A stretch of DNA of 64,000 nt, taken from NCBI GenBank assembly GCA_947650365.1, contig OX393553.1:34288353-34352352 (forward strand), read 5' to 3'. This stretch comes from Chamaelirium japonicum. Taxonomy: Eukaryota > Streptophyta > Magnoliopsida > Liliales > Melanthiaceae. Shown here piece by piece: positions 14,939 through 27,885 of this stretch (its first letter is position 1; each line of letters begins with the position of its first letter). The position numbers were made by a program, and so were the translations under genes. The notes under the pieces were generated by a model. It ran no database searches. It was not told the origin of the DNA and worked only from the letters and a program-made list of their open reading frames with translations.

Positions 14939-15089
14939 CTCTCTATTTTTGGGATTGCTACTAGACTCCCTATATTTAGGGAGCCAAAATCGCTCCATAT
15001 TTTTTTGAACCCCCAATTTACAACCTTAAGTAAATTATATACAATCGAGCACTCCTCCCTATAACACCCTCTAAGAGCCTTCAAAAATG
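14939..15089 (+). repeat. Type A monomer (exemplar, 151 bp)
   Basis: A representative short unit measured from CTCTCTATTTTTGGG to the base before the next copy of the same anchor. It contains a perfect dyad at 14966-14983 (stem CTCCCTA with TAGGGAG, loop TATT), a T run near 15000 and the AAGTAAATTATATACAATCG block. The TTTAGGG inside the dyad equals one plant telomere heptamer. Most of the array is made of variants of this unit. Confidence 0.85.
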
Positions 15090-15360
15090 CTCTCTATTTT
15101 TGGGATTGCTACTAGACTTTCTATATTTAAAAAGCTAAAATTGCTCTAAATATTTTTTAAATCACCACCCGACAACCTTAAGTAAATTATATACAATCAA
15201 GCATTCCTCCCAATAACACCATCTAATATCCTCGCAATATGCTCTCTATTTTTGGGATTGCTACTAGACTCCCTATATTTAGAGAGGCAAAACTGGTACA
15301 TATTATTTTTAAACCACCACTCGACAACCTTAAATAAATTATATACAATCGAGCACTCCT

Positions 15361-15420
15361 TACTAAAATACCCCCTAAGAGCCTTACTAAAATACCCCCT
15401 AAGAGCCTTACAAAAACCGC
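15361..15420 (+). repeat. Perfect 24-bp tandem duplication at a satellite breakpoint
   Basis: The 24-bp word beginning TACTAAAATACCCCC and ending AAGAGCCT occurs twice without mismatch (15361-15384 and 15385-15408). Right after it the unit jumps to ACAAAAACCGCTCTATA, so the anchor and dyad of this unit are lost. A perfect copy in an otherwise diverged array implies a recent event. Confidence 0.85.
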
Positions 15421-17929
15421 TCTATATTTTTTTTGAACCCCCACCAAACAACCTTAAGTTAATTATATACAATCGAGCACTTCTCCCTAAAACACCCTCT
15501 AAGAGCCTCGCAATATGCTTTTTATTTTTGGGAATGCTACTAGACTCCCTATATTTATGGAGCCAAAAATGCACCATATTTTTTTTAAAGTAAATTATAT
15601 ATAATCGAGTATTCCTTCCAAAAATACCCTCTAAGAGCCTTGCCATTGCCTCCAAAAAACACACTAAAATTATAAGTATATTATATATAAATCAAGCACT
15701 CCTCCCTAGAACACCCTCTATGAGCCTCGCAATATGCCTCTCTATTTTTTGGATTGCTACTAGACTACCTATATTTAAGGAGCCAAAACCGATCCATATT
15801 TGTTTGAACCCCTACCCGAAAACCTTAAGTAAATTACATAATATCGAGCAGTCCTCCATAAAACACCCTCTAAGAGCCTCGCAATATACTCTCTATTTTT
15901 TGGGATTGCTACTAGACTTTCTATATTTAGGGAGCCAAAACTACTCCATATTTTGTTTGAACCCCCACCCGACAACCTTAAGTAAATTATGCATAATCAA
16001 GTATTCCTCCCAAAAACACCTACTAAGAGCGTCGCCATTGCCTCCCAAAAATACCCTAAAATTAGAAGGAAATTATATATAAATCAAGCATTCCGCCCTA
16101 AAACACCCTCTAAGAGCCTTGTAATATGTCTCTCTTTTGGGATTGCTACTAGACTCCCTATATTTAGGGAGCGAAAATCGCTCCATATTTTTTTTGAACC
16201 CCTACTCGACAACCTTAAGTAAATTATATACAATCGGACACTCCTCCCTAAAGCAACCTCTAAGAACCTCGCAATATGCTCTATATTTTTGGGATTGTTT
16301 CTAGACTCCATATATTTAGGAAGCCAAAACCGCTCCATATTTTTTTTGAACCCCCACCCGACAACCTTAAGTAAATTATATACAATCGAGCATTCCTCCA
16401 AAAAACACCATGTAATAGCCTTGTAATATGCTCTCTATTTTTTGGTTTGCTACTAGACTCCCTATATTTAGGGAGATAAAACCGCTCTATATTTATTTTG
16501 AACCCCCACCCGACAACCTTAAGTAAATTAAATACAATCGAGCACTCCTCCCTAAAACACCCTCTAGGAGGCTCACAATATGTTCTCTATTTTTGGGATT
16601 GCTACTAGACTCTTTATATTTAGAGACCCCAAACAGCTCTAAATTTTTTTTGAACCCCCACCCGACAACCTTAAGTAAATTATATACAATCAAGCATTCC
16701 TCCCAAAAACATCCTCTAAGAGCCTCACCATTTCCTCCAAAAAATACCCTTAAAAATTAAATAAATTATATATATATCAAACACTCTTCCCTAAAACACT
16801 ATCTAAGAGCCTCACAATATGCCTTTCTATTTTTGGAATTGCTATTAGACTCCCTATATTTTGGGGAGCCAAAGCTACTCTATATTTTTTTTGAACCCCC
16901 ACCTATAAACCTTAAGTAAATTATATAAAATCGAGCATTCCTCCAAAAAATACCCTCAAAAAGCCTCTCTATTGCCTTCCAAAAATACTTTAAAATCATA
17001 AGTAAATTATATATATATCAAACACTCCTCCCTAAAACAACCTCTAAGAGCATCACAATATACTTCTCTAATTTTGGGATTGCTACTAGAATCCCTATAT
17101 TAAGGGAGCCAAAACCGCTCCATATTTTATTTGAAACCCCACTCGACAATCTTAAGTAAATTATATACAATCGAGTATTCCTCCCAAAAATACCCTCTAA
17201 TACCCTCGTAATTTGCATTCTTTTTTTGGGATTGCTACTAGACTTCCTATATTTAGGGATTCAAATCCACTCCATATGTTTTTTGAACCCCCACCCGATA
17301 ACCCTAAGTAAATTATATACAATCAAGCACGCCTCTCGAAAATATCGTTTATGAGCCTCGTAATATGCTCTCTATTTTTGGGAATGCTACTAGACTCTCT
17401 ATATTTAGGGAGGAAAAATTGCTCCATAATTTCTTTGAACACCCACCCAACAATATTAAGTGAATTATATACAATCGAGCACTCCTCCCTAAAACACCCT
17501 CTAAGAGCCTCGCAATATGCTCTCTATTTTTGGGATTGCTACTTGACTCCCTATATTTAGGAAGCCAAAACCACTCCGTATTTTTTTTAAATCCCTACCC
17601 AATAACCATATAAATATTATATATAATCGAGCATTCCTCCCAAAAACACCCTCTAAGTGCCTCACCATTGCCTCCCAAAAATACAATAAAATCATAAGTA
17701 AATTGTATATAAATCAACCACTCCTCCCTAAAATACCCTCAAGAACCTCGCAATATGCCTTTCTATTTTTGGGATTGCTACTAAACTCCCTATATTTAGG
17801 TGGCAAAAACCAATTCATATTTTTTTTAAATGCCCACCCAACAACCTTAATTAAATTATATACAATCGAGCAGTCCTTCATAAAACACCCTCTAAAAGCC
17901 TCGTAATATGCCTTCTATTTTTAGGATTG

Positions 17930-17950
17930 CTACTAGACAGGGAGCCAAAA
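17930..17950. other. Satellite unit that lost the left hairpin arm
   Basis: GCTACTAGACAGGGAGCC: the TCCCTATATTT segment is missing while AGGGAGCC remains. Confidence 0.65.
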
Positions 17951-19125
17951 CCGCTCCATATTTTTTTTGAACCCCCACCCATCAACCTTAAGTAAATTAT
18001 ATGCAATCGTGCATTCCTTCCAAAAACACCCTCTAAGAGCCTCACCATTGCCACCCAAAAAAACCCTGAAATCATAAGTAAATTATATATAAATAAAGCA
18101 CTCCTCTCTAAAATACCCTCTAGGAGCCTCTCAATATGCCTCTCTAATTTTGGGATTACTACTAGACTCCCTATATTTAAGGAGCCAAAACCGCTCAATA
18201 TTATTCTTGAACCTCCACCTGACAACTTTAAGTAAATTATATACAATCGAGCACTCATTACTAAAACACCTGCTAACAGCCTCGTAATATGCTCTCTATT
18301 TTTTGGAATTGCTACTAGATTCCCTATATTTAGGGAGCCAAAACTGTTCCATATTTTTTTTTGACCCCCACCCAACAGCCTTAAGTGAATTATACACAAT
18401 CGAGCATTTCTCCAAAAAATACCCTCTAAGAGCCTCGCTACTGCCTTCAAAAAATACCCTAAAATTATAAGTAAATTATATATAAATTTAGCACTTCTCC
18501 CTAAAACACCATCTAAGAGCCTCGCCATATGCCTCTCTATTTTTGGGATTGCTACTAGACTCCCTATATTTAGGGAGCCAAAATCACTTAATAATTTTAT
18601 TGAACCCACACCCGATAACTTTAAGTAAATTATATCCGATCGAGCACTCCTCCCTAAAACACCCTTTAAGAGCCTCAAAATATGCTCTCTATTTTTGAGA
18701 TTACTACTAGACTCCCTGTATATAGGGAGCCAAAACCGTTGCATATTTTTTTTGAACCCCCACCCGATAACCTTAAGTAAATTATATACAGTCGAGCATT
18801 CCTCCCAAAAACACCCTCTAATAGCCTCGCTATATGCTCTATATTTTTGGGATTACTACTGGACTTCTTATATTTTGGGAGCCAAAATTGCTCCATAATT
18901 TTTTTGAACCCCCACCCGACAACCTTAAGTAAATTATTTACAATCGAGCATTCCTCTCGAAAACATCCTCTAAGAGACTCGCAACATGCCTCTCTATTTT
19001 TGGGATTGCTACCAGACTCTCTATATTTAGGGAGCCAAAACCGCTCTATATTTGTTTTAAACCCCCATCCGTCAACCTTAAGTAAATTATATATAATCAA
19101 GCATTCCTTCCAAAAATACCCTATT

Positions 19126-19155
19126 AGAGCCTCGATAATCATAACTAAATTATAT
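19126..19155 (+). repeat. Fragment of a type C unit after deletion
   Basis: AGAGCCTC is joined directly to GATAATCATAACTAAATTAT, the C-specific tail. Most of the C unit, including dyad and AATTTCTCAAGG block, is missing. The preceding unit has CCGTCAACC, as expected upstream of a C copy. Confidence 0.7.
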
Positions 19156-21435
19156 CCAATTGAGTACTCATCCCTAAAATACCCTCTAAGAGCCTCCATT
19201 ATGCTCTCTATTTTTGGGATTGCTACTAGACTCCTTATATTTAAGGAGCCAAAACCATTCCATATTTTTTTTAACCCTCACCCGACAACCTTAAGTAAAT
19301 TATATATAATCGAGTATTCCTCCCAAAAATAACCTCTAAAAGCCTCGCCAATGCCTCCCAAAAACACCCTAAAATCTTAAGTAAATTATATATTAATAAA
19401 ACACTTCTCCCTAAAATACCCTCTAAGCGCCACGCAATATGCCTCTCTTTTTTTAGGATTTCTACTAAACTCCCTATATTTAGGGAGGCTAAACCGCTCT
19501 ATTTTTTTTTAAACCCCAACCCGACAACCTTAATTAAATTATATACAATAGAGCATTCCTCCCAAAAACACCCTCTAATAGCCTCCCAATATGCACTCTA
19601 CTTTTAGGATTGCTACTAAACTCCTTATATTTAAAGAGCCAAAACCGCTCTATATTTTTTTTGAACCCCCACCCCGACAACCAAAAGTAAATTATTTATA
19701 ATTGAGGAAACCTCCCTAAAAGACCATCAAAGAGCCTCGTAATATACTCTATATTTTTGGGATTGCTACTAGACTCCCTATATTTAGGGACCCAAAACCG
19801 CTCCATATTTTTTCTGAACCCACACATGACAACCTTAAGTGAATTATATATAATCGAGCACTCCTTCCTAAAATACCCTCTAAGAGCCTCGTAATATGCT
19901 CTCTATTTTTGGGATTGCTACTAGACTCCCTATATTTAGTTAGCCAAAACTGCTGCATATTTTTTTTGAATGCCCACCCGACAAACTTAAGTAAATTATA
20001 TACAATCGAGCGCTCCTCCATAAAACACCCTCTAAAAGCCTCGCAATATGCCTCTATTTTTGGGATTGCTGCTTGACTCCCTATATTTAGAGAGTCAAAA
20101 CCACTGTATATTTTTTTTAACCCCTACCCGTCAGCCTCAAGTAAGTTATATACAATCAAGCATTCCTTCCAAAAACACCCTCCCTAAAACACGCTATAAG
20201 AGCCTCGCAATATGCCTTTATATTTTTGGGTTTGCAATAAGACTCCATATATTTAGGTAGCCAAAACCGCACCATATTTTTTTTATATGTCCACCCGATA
20301 ACCTTAAGTAAATTAAATACAATCGAGCACTCCTCCATAAAACACCCTCTAAAAGCCTCGTAATATGCCTCTATTTTTGGGATTTCTGCTAGACTCCCTA
20401 TATTTAGGGAGCCAAAATCGCTCTATATTATTTTTGAACCCCGACCCGTTAACCTCAAGTAAATTATATACAATCGAGCATTCCTCCCAATAATACCCTC
20501 TAAAAGCCTAGCCATTGCCTCCTAAAAACACACAAAAATCAAAAGTAAATTATATATAAATCACGCACACCTCCTTAAAATACCCTATAAGAGCCTCATA
20601 ATATGCCTCTCTGTTTTTAGGATTGCTACTAGACTCCCTATATTTAAAGAGTAAAAATCACTCCATATTTTTTTTGAACCGCCAACCGACAACCTTAAGT
20701 AAATTCTTTACAGTAGAGCACTCCTCCCAAAAACACCCTCTAAGAGCCTCGTAATATGCTCTCTATTTTTTGGGATTGCTACTAGACTCCCTATATTTAG
20801 GGAGCTAAAACTATTCCATATTTTGTTTGAACCCCCACCCGACAGCCTTAAGTAAATTATACACAATCGTGCATTTCTCCTAAATACAGCCACTAAGAGC
20901 CTCGCCATTGCCACCCAAAAATACCTTAAAATCATAAGTAAATTATATGTAAATCAAGCACTACTCCCTAAAACACCCTCTAAGAGCCTTGCAATATGCT
21001 TCTTTACTTTTAGGATTGCTACAATACTTTCTATATTTAGGGAGCCAAAATCGCTCCATATTTTTTTTGAACCCCCACCTGACAACCATAAGTAAATTAT
21101 ATACAATCGAGCACTCCATCCTAAAAGACCCTCTAAGATCCTCGCAATATGCTTTCTATTTTTGGGATTACTACTAGACTCCCTATATTTAGGGAGCTAA
21201 AGCCGCTCCATATTTTTTTTTAATTCCCACACGATATCCTTAAGTAAATTATATATAATGGAGCATACCTCCCAAAAAAACCATCTAATAGCCTCGCAAT
21301 ATGCTCTCTATTTTTAAGATTTCTACTTGACTCCCTATATTTAGGGAGACAAAACCACTTCATATTTGTTTTGAACCTCCACCCGACAACCTTAAGTAAA
21401 TTATATACAATCGAGCCCTCCTCCCTAAAATACCC

Positions 21436-21460
21436 TCTAAGAGCCAAAATCGCTCAATAT
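21436..21460. other. Deletion between two GAGCC repeats in a satellite unit
   Basis: CTAAGAGCC is followed at once by AAAATCGCTC. In a normal unit GAGCC occurs twice, in CTAAGAGCCTCGC and in GGGAGCCAAAAC; the sequence between them is gone, consistent with slippage or single-strand annealing. Confidence 0.75.
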
Positions 21461-22090
21461 TTTTTTTTGAATCCCCACCGGACAACTATAAGTGAATAAT
21501 ATACAATCGAGCACTCCTCCCTAAAACACCCTCCAAGAGCCTCGCAATATGCTCTCTATTTTTGGGATGGCTACAAAACTCTCTATAGTTTTTTTGAGGC
21601 AAAACTGCTCCATATTTTTTTTAAAGCCCCACCTGATAACCTTAATTAAATTATATACAATCGGACAATCCTTCCAAAAATACCCTTTAAAAGCCACGCT
21701 ATTGCCTCCCAAAAACACCCTAAAATCATTAGTAAATTATATATAAATCAAGTACTCCTACCTAAAACACCCTCTAAGAGCCTCACATTATGATTTTCTA
21801 TTTTTAGGATTGCTACTAGACTCTCTATATTTAGGTAGTGAAAACAGCTCTATATTTTTATTGAACGCCCACTTAAAAACCTTAAGTAAATTATATACAA
21901 TCGAGCACTCCACCCTAAAACACCCCCTAAGAGCCTCGCAATATGCTCTATATTTTTAGGATTGCTACTAGACTCCCTATATTTAGGGAGCCAAAACTAC
22001 TCCATATTTTTTTTCAACTTCCACCGATCAACCTTAATTAAATTATATACAATCGAGCATTTCTCCAAAAAACACCTTATATGATCCTCG

Positions 22091-22195
22091 CCATTGTCTC
22101 TATATTTAAGGGATTGCTACTAGACTCCCTATATTTGGGGAGCCAAAATCGTACCTAATTTCTCAAGGCTCCCACCCGATAATCATAACTAAATT
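22091..22195 (+). repeat. Type C variant satellite unit, copy 6
   Basis: The beginning is diverged (CCATTGTCTCTATATTTAAG), but TTTGGGGAGCC, TAATTTCTCAAGGCTCCCAC and GATAATCATAACTAAATTA are intact. The next unit is D-like (TTTTATTTGAAC, TTATACACAATC) and leads into a B insert. Confidence 0.8.
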
Positions 22196-25100
22196 ATATA
22201 CAATCGAGTACTCCTCCCTAAAACACACTCTAAGAGCCTTGCAATATTCTTTCTATTTTTTGGGATTGCTACTAGACTCCCTATATTTAGGGAGCCAAAA
22301 CTGCTCCATATTTTATTTGAACCCCCACCCGACAAACTTAAGTAAATTATACACAATCGAGCATTCCTCTCAAAAACAACCTCTAAGAGCCTCGCCATTG
22401 CTTCCCAAAAATACTCTAAAATCATAAGTAAATAACATATAAATTAAACACTCCTCCCTAAAACACCCATTAAGAGCCTTACAATATGCCCCTATGTTTT
22501 TGAGATTGCTAGTAGACTTCTTATATTTAGGGAGCCAAAACTGTTCCATTTTTTTTTTTGAACCCCCACCCGACAACCTTAAGTAAATTATATACAATCA
22601 AGCACTTATCCCTAAAACATCCTCTAAGAACCTAACATGCTCTCTATTTTTTGGATTGCTACTAGACTCCCTATATTTAGGCAGCCAAAACCACTCCATA
22701 TTTTTTTTGAACCCCCACCGGACAACTTTAAGTAAATTATATCCAATCGTGCATTCCTCCTAAAAATACCCTCTAATAGGCTCGCAATATGACCTCTATT
22801 TTTGGGATTGCGACTACACTCCCTTTATTTTGGGAGCCAAAACCGCTTCATATTTTTTTTGAACCCCTACCTGACAACCTTAAGTAAATTATATAGCACT
22901 CCTCCCTAAAAAACCCTTTAAGAGCCTCGCAATATACTCTCTATTTTTGGATTGCTACTTGACTCCTTATATTTAGGGAGAAAAAATCGCCCCATATTTT
23001 TTTTCAACCCCCACTCGACAACCTTTAGTGAATTATATACAATCGAGCAATCCACCCTAAAAAACCCTCTAAGAGACTCGCAATATGCTCTCTATTTTTG
23101 AGATTGCTACTAGACTCCCTATATTTAGAGAGCCAAAACCGTTCCATATTTTTTTTAAACCCCCACCCGGAAACCTTAAGTAAATTATATACAGTCGAGC
23201 ATTCCTCCCAAAAATACCCTCTAAGAGCCTCGCCATTTTCTTTCAAAAATATCCTAAAATCATAAGTAAATTATATATAAATCAAGCACTACTCCCTAAA
23301 ACACCCTATAAGGGCCTCGCAATTTGCCTTTCTATTTTTGGGATTTCAACTAGACTCCCTATATTTAGGTAGCCAAAACCGCTCCATATTTTTTTGAATG
23401 CCCACACAACAACCTTAAGTAAATAATATACAATCGAGCACTCCTTAAAATACCCTCTAAAAGCCTCGTAATATGCTTTTTATTTTAGGGATTACTACTA
23501 AACTCCCTATATTTAGGGAACCAAAATGACTACATATTTTTTTTGAACCCTACCCTTCAACCTTAAGTAAATTATATACAATCGAGCATTCCTTCGAAAA
23601 ACACCCTCTTAAAGCCTCACCATTTCCTCCTAAAAATACCAAAAAATCATAAGTAAATTATATATAAATCAAACACTCCTCCCTAAAATACCCTATAAGA
23701 GACTCGCAATACTCTATTTTTAGGATTGCTACTCAACTCCCTATATTTAAGGAGACAAAACAGCTCTATATTTTTTTTGAAACCCCACTGATAATCTTAA
23801 GTAAATTATATTAAATTATGCAGTCCTCCCTAAAACACTATCTAAGAGCCTTGCAATATGCTCTCTATTTTTTGGGATTGCTACTAGACTCCCTATATTT
23901 GGGAGCCAAAACTACTCCATATTTTGTTTGAATCTCCACCTGACAACCTTAAGTAAATTATATACAATCGAGTATTCCACCCAAAAACGCCCTCTAAGAT
24001 CCTCACCATTGCCTTCCAAAAATATCCTAAAAAAATAAGTAAATTATATATAAATCATGCACTCCTCCCTAAACACATCCCCTAAGAGCCTCGCAATATG
24101 CCTCTATATTTTTGGGATTACTACTAGACTCTCTATATTTAGGGAGCCAAAATCGCTCCAAATTTTTTTTAAACCCCCCCACCCGACAACAGTAAGTAAA
24201 TTATATACAATCTATCACTCCTCCTTAAAATACCCTCTAAGAGCCTCATAATATGCTCTCTAGTTTTGGGATTGCTATTAGACTCCCTAAATTTAGGGAG
24301 CCAAAACTGCTCCATAATTTTTTTGAACCCCTACCCGACAACCTTATGTAAATTACATATAATTGAGCATTCCTCCCAAAAACACCATCTAATAGCCTTG
24401 CAATAGGCTCTCTATTTTTTGGATTGCTACTAGACTCCCTATATTTAGGGAGGAAAAACTGTTCCATAATTTTTTTGAACCCCCACCTGACAACCATAAG
24501 TAAATTATATACAATCGAGCACTCCTTCCTAAAATACCATCTAAGAGCTTCGCATTATGCTCTCTATTTTTGGGATTGCTACCAGACACCCTTAATTTAG
24601 GGAGCCAAAATCGCTTTCTATATTATTTTTGAACTTCTACCGGACAACCTTAAGTGAATTATATACAATGACGTACTCCTCCCTAAAACACCCTCTAAGA
24701 GCCTTATAATATGCTCTCAATTTTTGGGACTGCTACTAGACTCGCTATATTTTTAGAGCCAAAATCGCTCCATATTTTTTTTGAACCCCTACCCAATAAC
24801 TTTAAATATATTATATATAATTGAGCATTCCTCCCAAAAACACGCTCTAAAAGACTCGCCATTGTCACCCAAAAACACTCTAAAATCATAAGTAAAATAT
24901 TTATAAATCAAGCACTCCTTCTTAAAACATCTTCTAAGAGCCTCACAATATACCTTTCTATTTTTGGGATTATTACTAGACTCCATATATTTTGGTAGCC
25001 AAAACCTCTCCATATTTTTTTTGAACACCCACAAGACAATCTTAAGTAAATTATATACAATCAAGCACTTCTCCCTAAAACACCATCTAAGAGCTTCGCA

Positions 25101-26340
25101 ATATGCTCTCTATTTTTAGGATTGCTACTAGACTCCCTATATTTATGGAGCCAAAACTGCTCCATATTTTTTTTGAACCTCTACCCGACAACCTTAAGTA
25201 AATTATATACAATCGAGCATTCTTCCTAAAAATACCCTCTAAGAGCCTCGCCATTACCTCCCAAAAACACCCTAAAATCATGAGTAAATTATATATAAAT
25301 CAGGCACTCCTCCCTAAAACATCCTGAAAGAGCCTCGCAATATACCTCTCAATTTTTGGGATTGCTACTCAACTCCCTATATTTAGGGAGCCAATACCGC
25401 TCCATATTTTTTTTGAAACCCCACTCGATAATCTTAAGTAAATTATATATAATCGAGCACTCCTTAAAACACCCTCTAAGAGCCTCACAAAATACTCTCT
25501 ATTTTTAGGATTGCTACTAAACTCCCTATATTTAGGGAGTCAAAACAATTTCATATTTTTTTTGAACCCCCACCCAACAACCTTAAGTAAATTATATACA
25601 ATTGAGCATTCCAGCCAAAAACACCCTCTAATAGTCTTGTAATATACTCTCAATTTTTGGGATTGCTACAAGACTTCCTATATTTTGGAAGCCAAAATTG
25701 CTCTATATTTTTTTGAACCCCCACCCGACAATATTAAGAAAATTATATACAATCAAGCACTCCTTCCTAAAATACCCTCTAAGTGCCTCGAAATATGCTC
25801 TCTAGTTTTTGGATTGCTACTAGACTCCTTATATTTAAAGAACCAAAACCACTATAATTTTTTTTTGAACCCACATCCGACAACCTTAAGTGAATTATAT
25901 ACAATCGAGCACTCCTCCCTAAAACACCCTCTAAGAGCCTCACAACATGCTACCTATTTTTGGGATTGCTACTAGACTCCCTAAATTTAAGGATTAAAAA
26001 CCGCTCCATATTGTTTTTGAACCTCTACTCGATAACCTTATGTAAATTATATACAATCGAGCATTCCTCTTAAAAACACCCTTAAAGGGCCTCGCCATTG
26101 CCTCCCAAAAATACCCTAAAATCATAAATATATTATATATAAATCAAGCACTCCTCCCTAAAACACCCTCTAAGTTCTTTGGAATATGCCTTTGTATTTT
26201 TCGGATTGGTACTAGACTCCCTATATTTGACGAGACAAAACCGCTCCATATTATTTTTGAGCCCCCACCTGTTAACCTTATGTAAATTATATACAATCAA
26301 GAATTCCTCCCAAAAACACCCTATAAAAGCCTCGTCATTG

Positions 26341-26440
26341 CCTTCTTATTTTTGGGATTGCTAATAGACTCCCTATATTTGTGGAGCCAAAATCGATCCC
26401 AATTTCTTAAGGCTCCCACCCATTAATTAAAACTAAATTA
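26341..26440 (+). repeat. Type C variant satellite unit, copy 7
   Basis: CCTTCTTATTTTTGGGATTGC, TTTGTGGAGCC, CAATTTCTTAAGGCTCCCAC, then a mutated tail ATTAATTAAAACTAAATTA. The preceding unit has TGTTAACC. Confidence 0.75.
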
Positions 26441-26960
26441 TATACAATCGAGCACACCTCGTTTAAAAACACTTTAAGAACCTTGCAATATGCTCTCTAT
26501 GTTTAGGATTGCTACTAGACTCCCTATATTTAGAGAGATAAAACTGCTCTATTTTTTTTTAACCCCCACCCGATAACCTTAAGTAAATTATATACCACCG
26601 AGCATTTATCCCAAAAACATCATTTAAAAGCCTAGCTATTGCCTCCTAAAAATACTCTAAAATCATAAGTAAATTATATATAAATCAAGCACTCCTCCTC
26701 TAAATACCTTCTAAAAGTCTTGCAATATTCCTCTCTATTTTTGGGATTGCTACTAGACTCCCTATATTTAGGGATCCAAAATCGCTCCATATTTTTTTTG
26801 AACCCCCACCCGATAACCTTACCAAAATTATATTCAATCGAGTACTCCTCCCTAAAATACCCTCTAAGATCCTCGCAATGTGCACTCTATTTTTTTGATT
26901 ACTACCAGACTCCCTATATTTAGGGAGCCAAAACTGCTCCATATTCTTTTTGAACCCTCA

Positions 26961-26990
26961 CCCAACAACCTATATTTAAGAAGTTAAAAC
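26961..26990. other. Satellite junction skipping one half unit
   Basis: CAACAACC is joined to TATATTTAAGAAG, so the AAGTAAATTATATACAATCG, CTAAGAGCC and anchor segments are missing. Confidence 0.65.
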
Positions 26991-27786
26991 TGCTCCATAT
27001 TTTTTTTTGAACAGCCACTCGACAACCTTAAGTAAATTATATACTATCGAGCACTCCTCTCTAAAAGCCCCTCTAAAATCCTTGTAATATGCTCTCTATT
27101 TTTTGGGATTGCTACTAGACTCCCTATATTTAGGAAACAAAAACCGCTCCATATTTTTTTTAAAGCCCCACCCGACAACCTTAAGGAAATTATATATAAT
27201 CGAGCACTCCTTCCTAAAATACCCTCTAAGACCCTCAGAATATGCTCTCTAGTTTTTGAATTGCTACTAGACTACTTATATTTAAAGAGCCAAAATTGCT
27301 CCATATTTTTTTTGAACCCCCATCCGTTAACCTTAAGTGAATTATATACAATCAATCACTCCTCCCTAAAATACCCTCTACGACCCGCACAATATGCTAC
27401 CTATTTTTGGGATTGCTACTAAACTCCCTATATTTAGGGAGCTAAAACTGCTTCATGTTTTTTTTGAACCCCCACCTGATAATCTTATGTAAATTATATA
27501 TAATCGAGCATTCCTTCCAAAAATACCCTCTAAGAGCCTCGCCATTGCCTCCCAAAAATACCCTAAAATAATAAATAAATTATATATAAAAAAAGCACTC
27601 CTCCCTAAAATACCCTCTAAGAGCTTTACAATATGCATTTCTATTTTTTGGATTGCTACTAGACTCCCTATATTTAATGATCCAAAATACTTCATATTAT
27701 TTTTGAACCCCCACCTGTTAACCTTAAGTAAATTATATACAATCGAGCGTTACTCCCAAAAACACCCTATAAGAGCCTCGCTATTA

Positions 27787-27885
27787 CCTCCTTATTTTTG
27801 GTATTGCTAGTAGACTCCCTATATTTAGGGAGCCAAAATCGCTCCTAATTTCTCAAGGCTCCCACCCCTGAATCATAACTAAATT
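27787..27885 (+). repeat. Type C variant satellite unit, copy 8
   Basis: CCTCCTTATTTTTGGTATTGC, AGGGAGCCAAAATCGCTCC, TAATTTCTCAAGGCTCCCAC and AATCATAACTAAATTA. It lies about 1.45 kb after copy 7. Confidence 0.8.

Noticed and set aside
17878-18744. 288-codon open frame as a possible repeat-protein gene
   Set aside because: Its peptide repeats are translations of the satellite unit, neighbouring units break the frame freely, there is no domain match I recognise and no gene structure around it.
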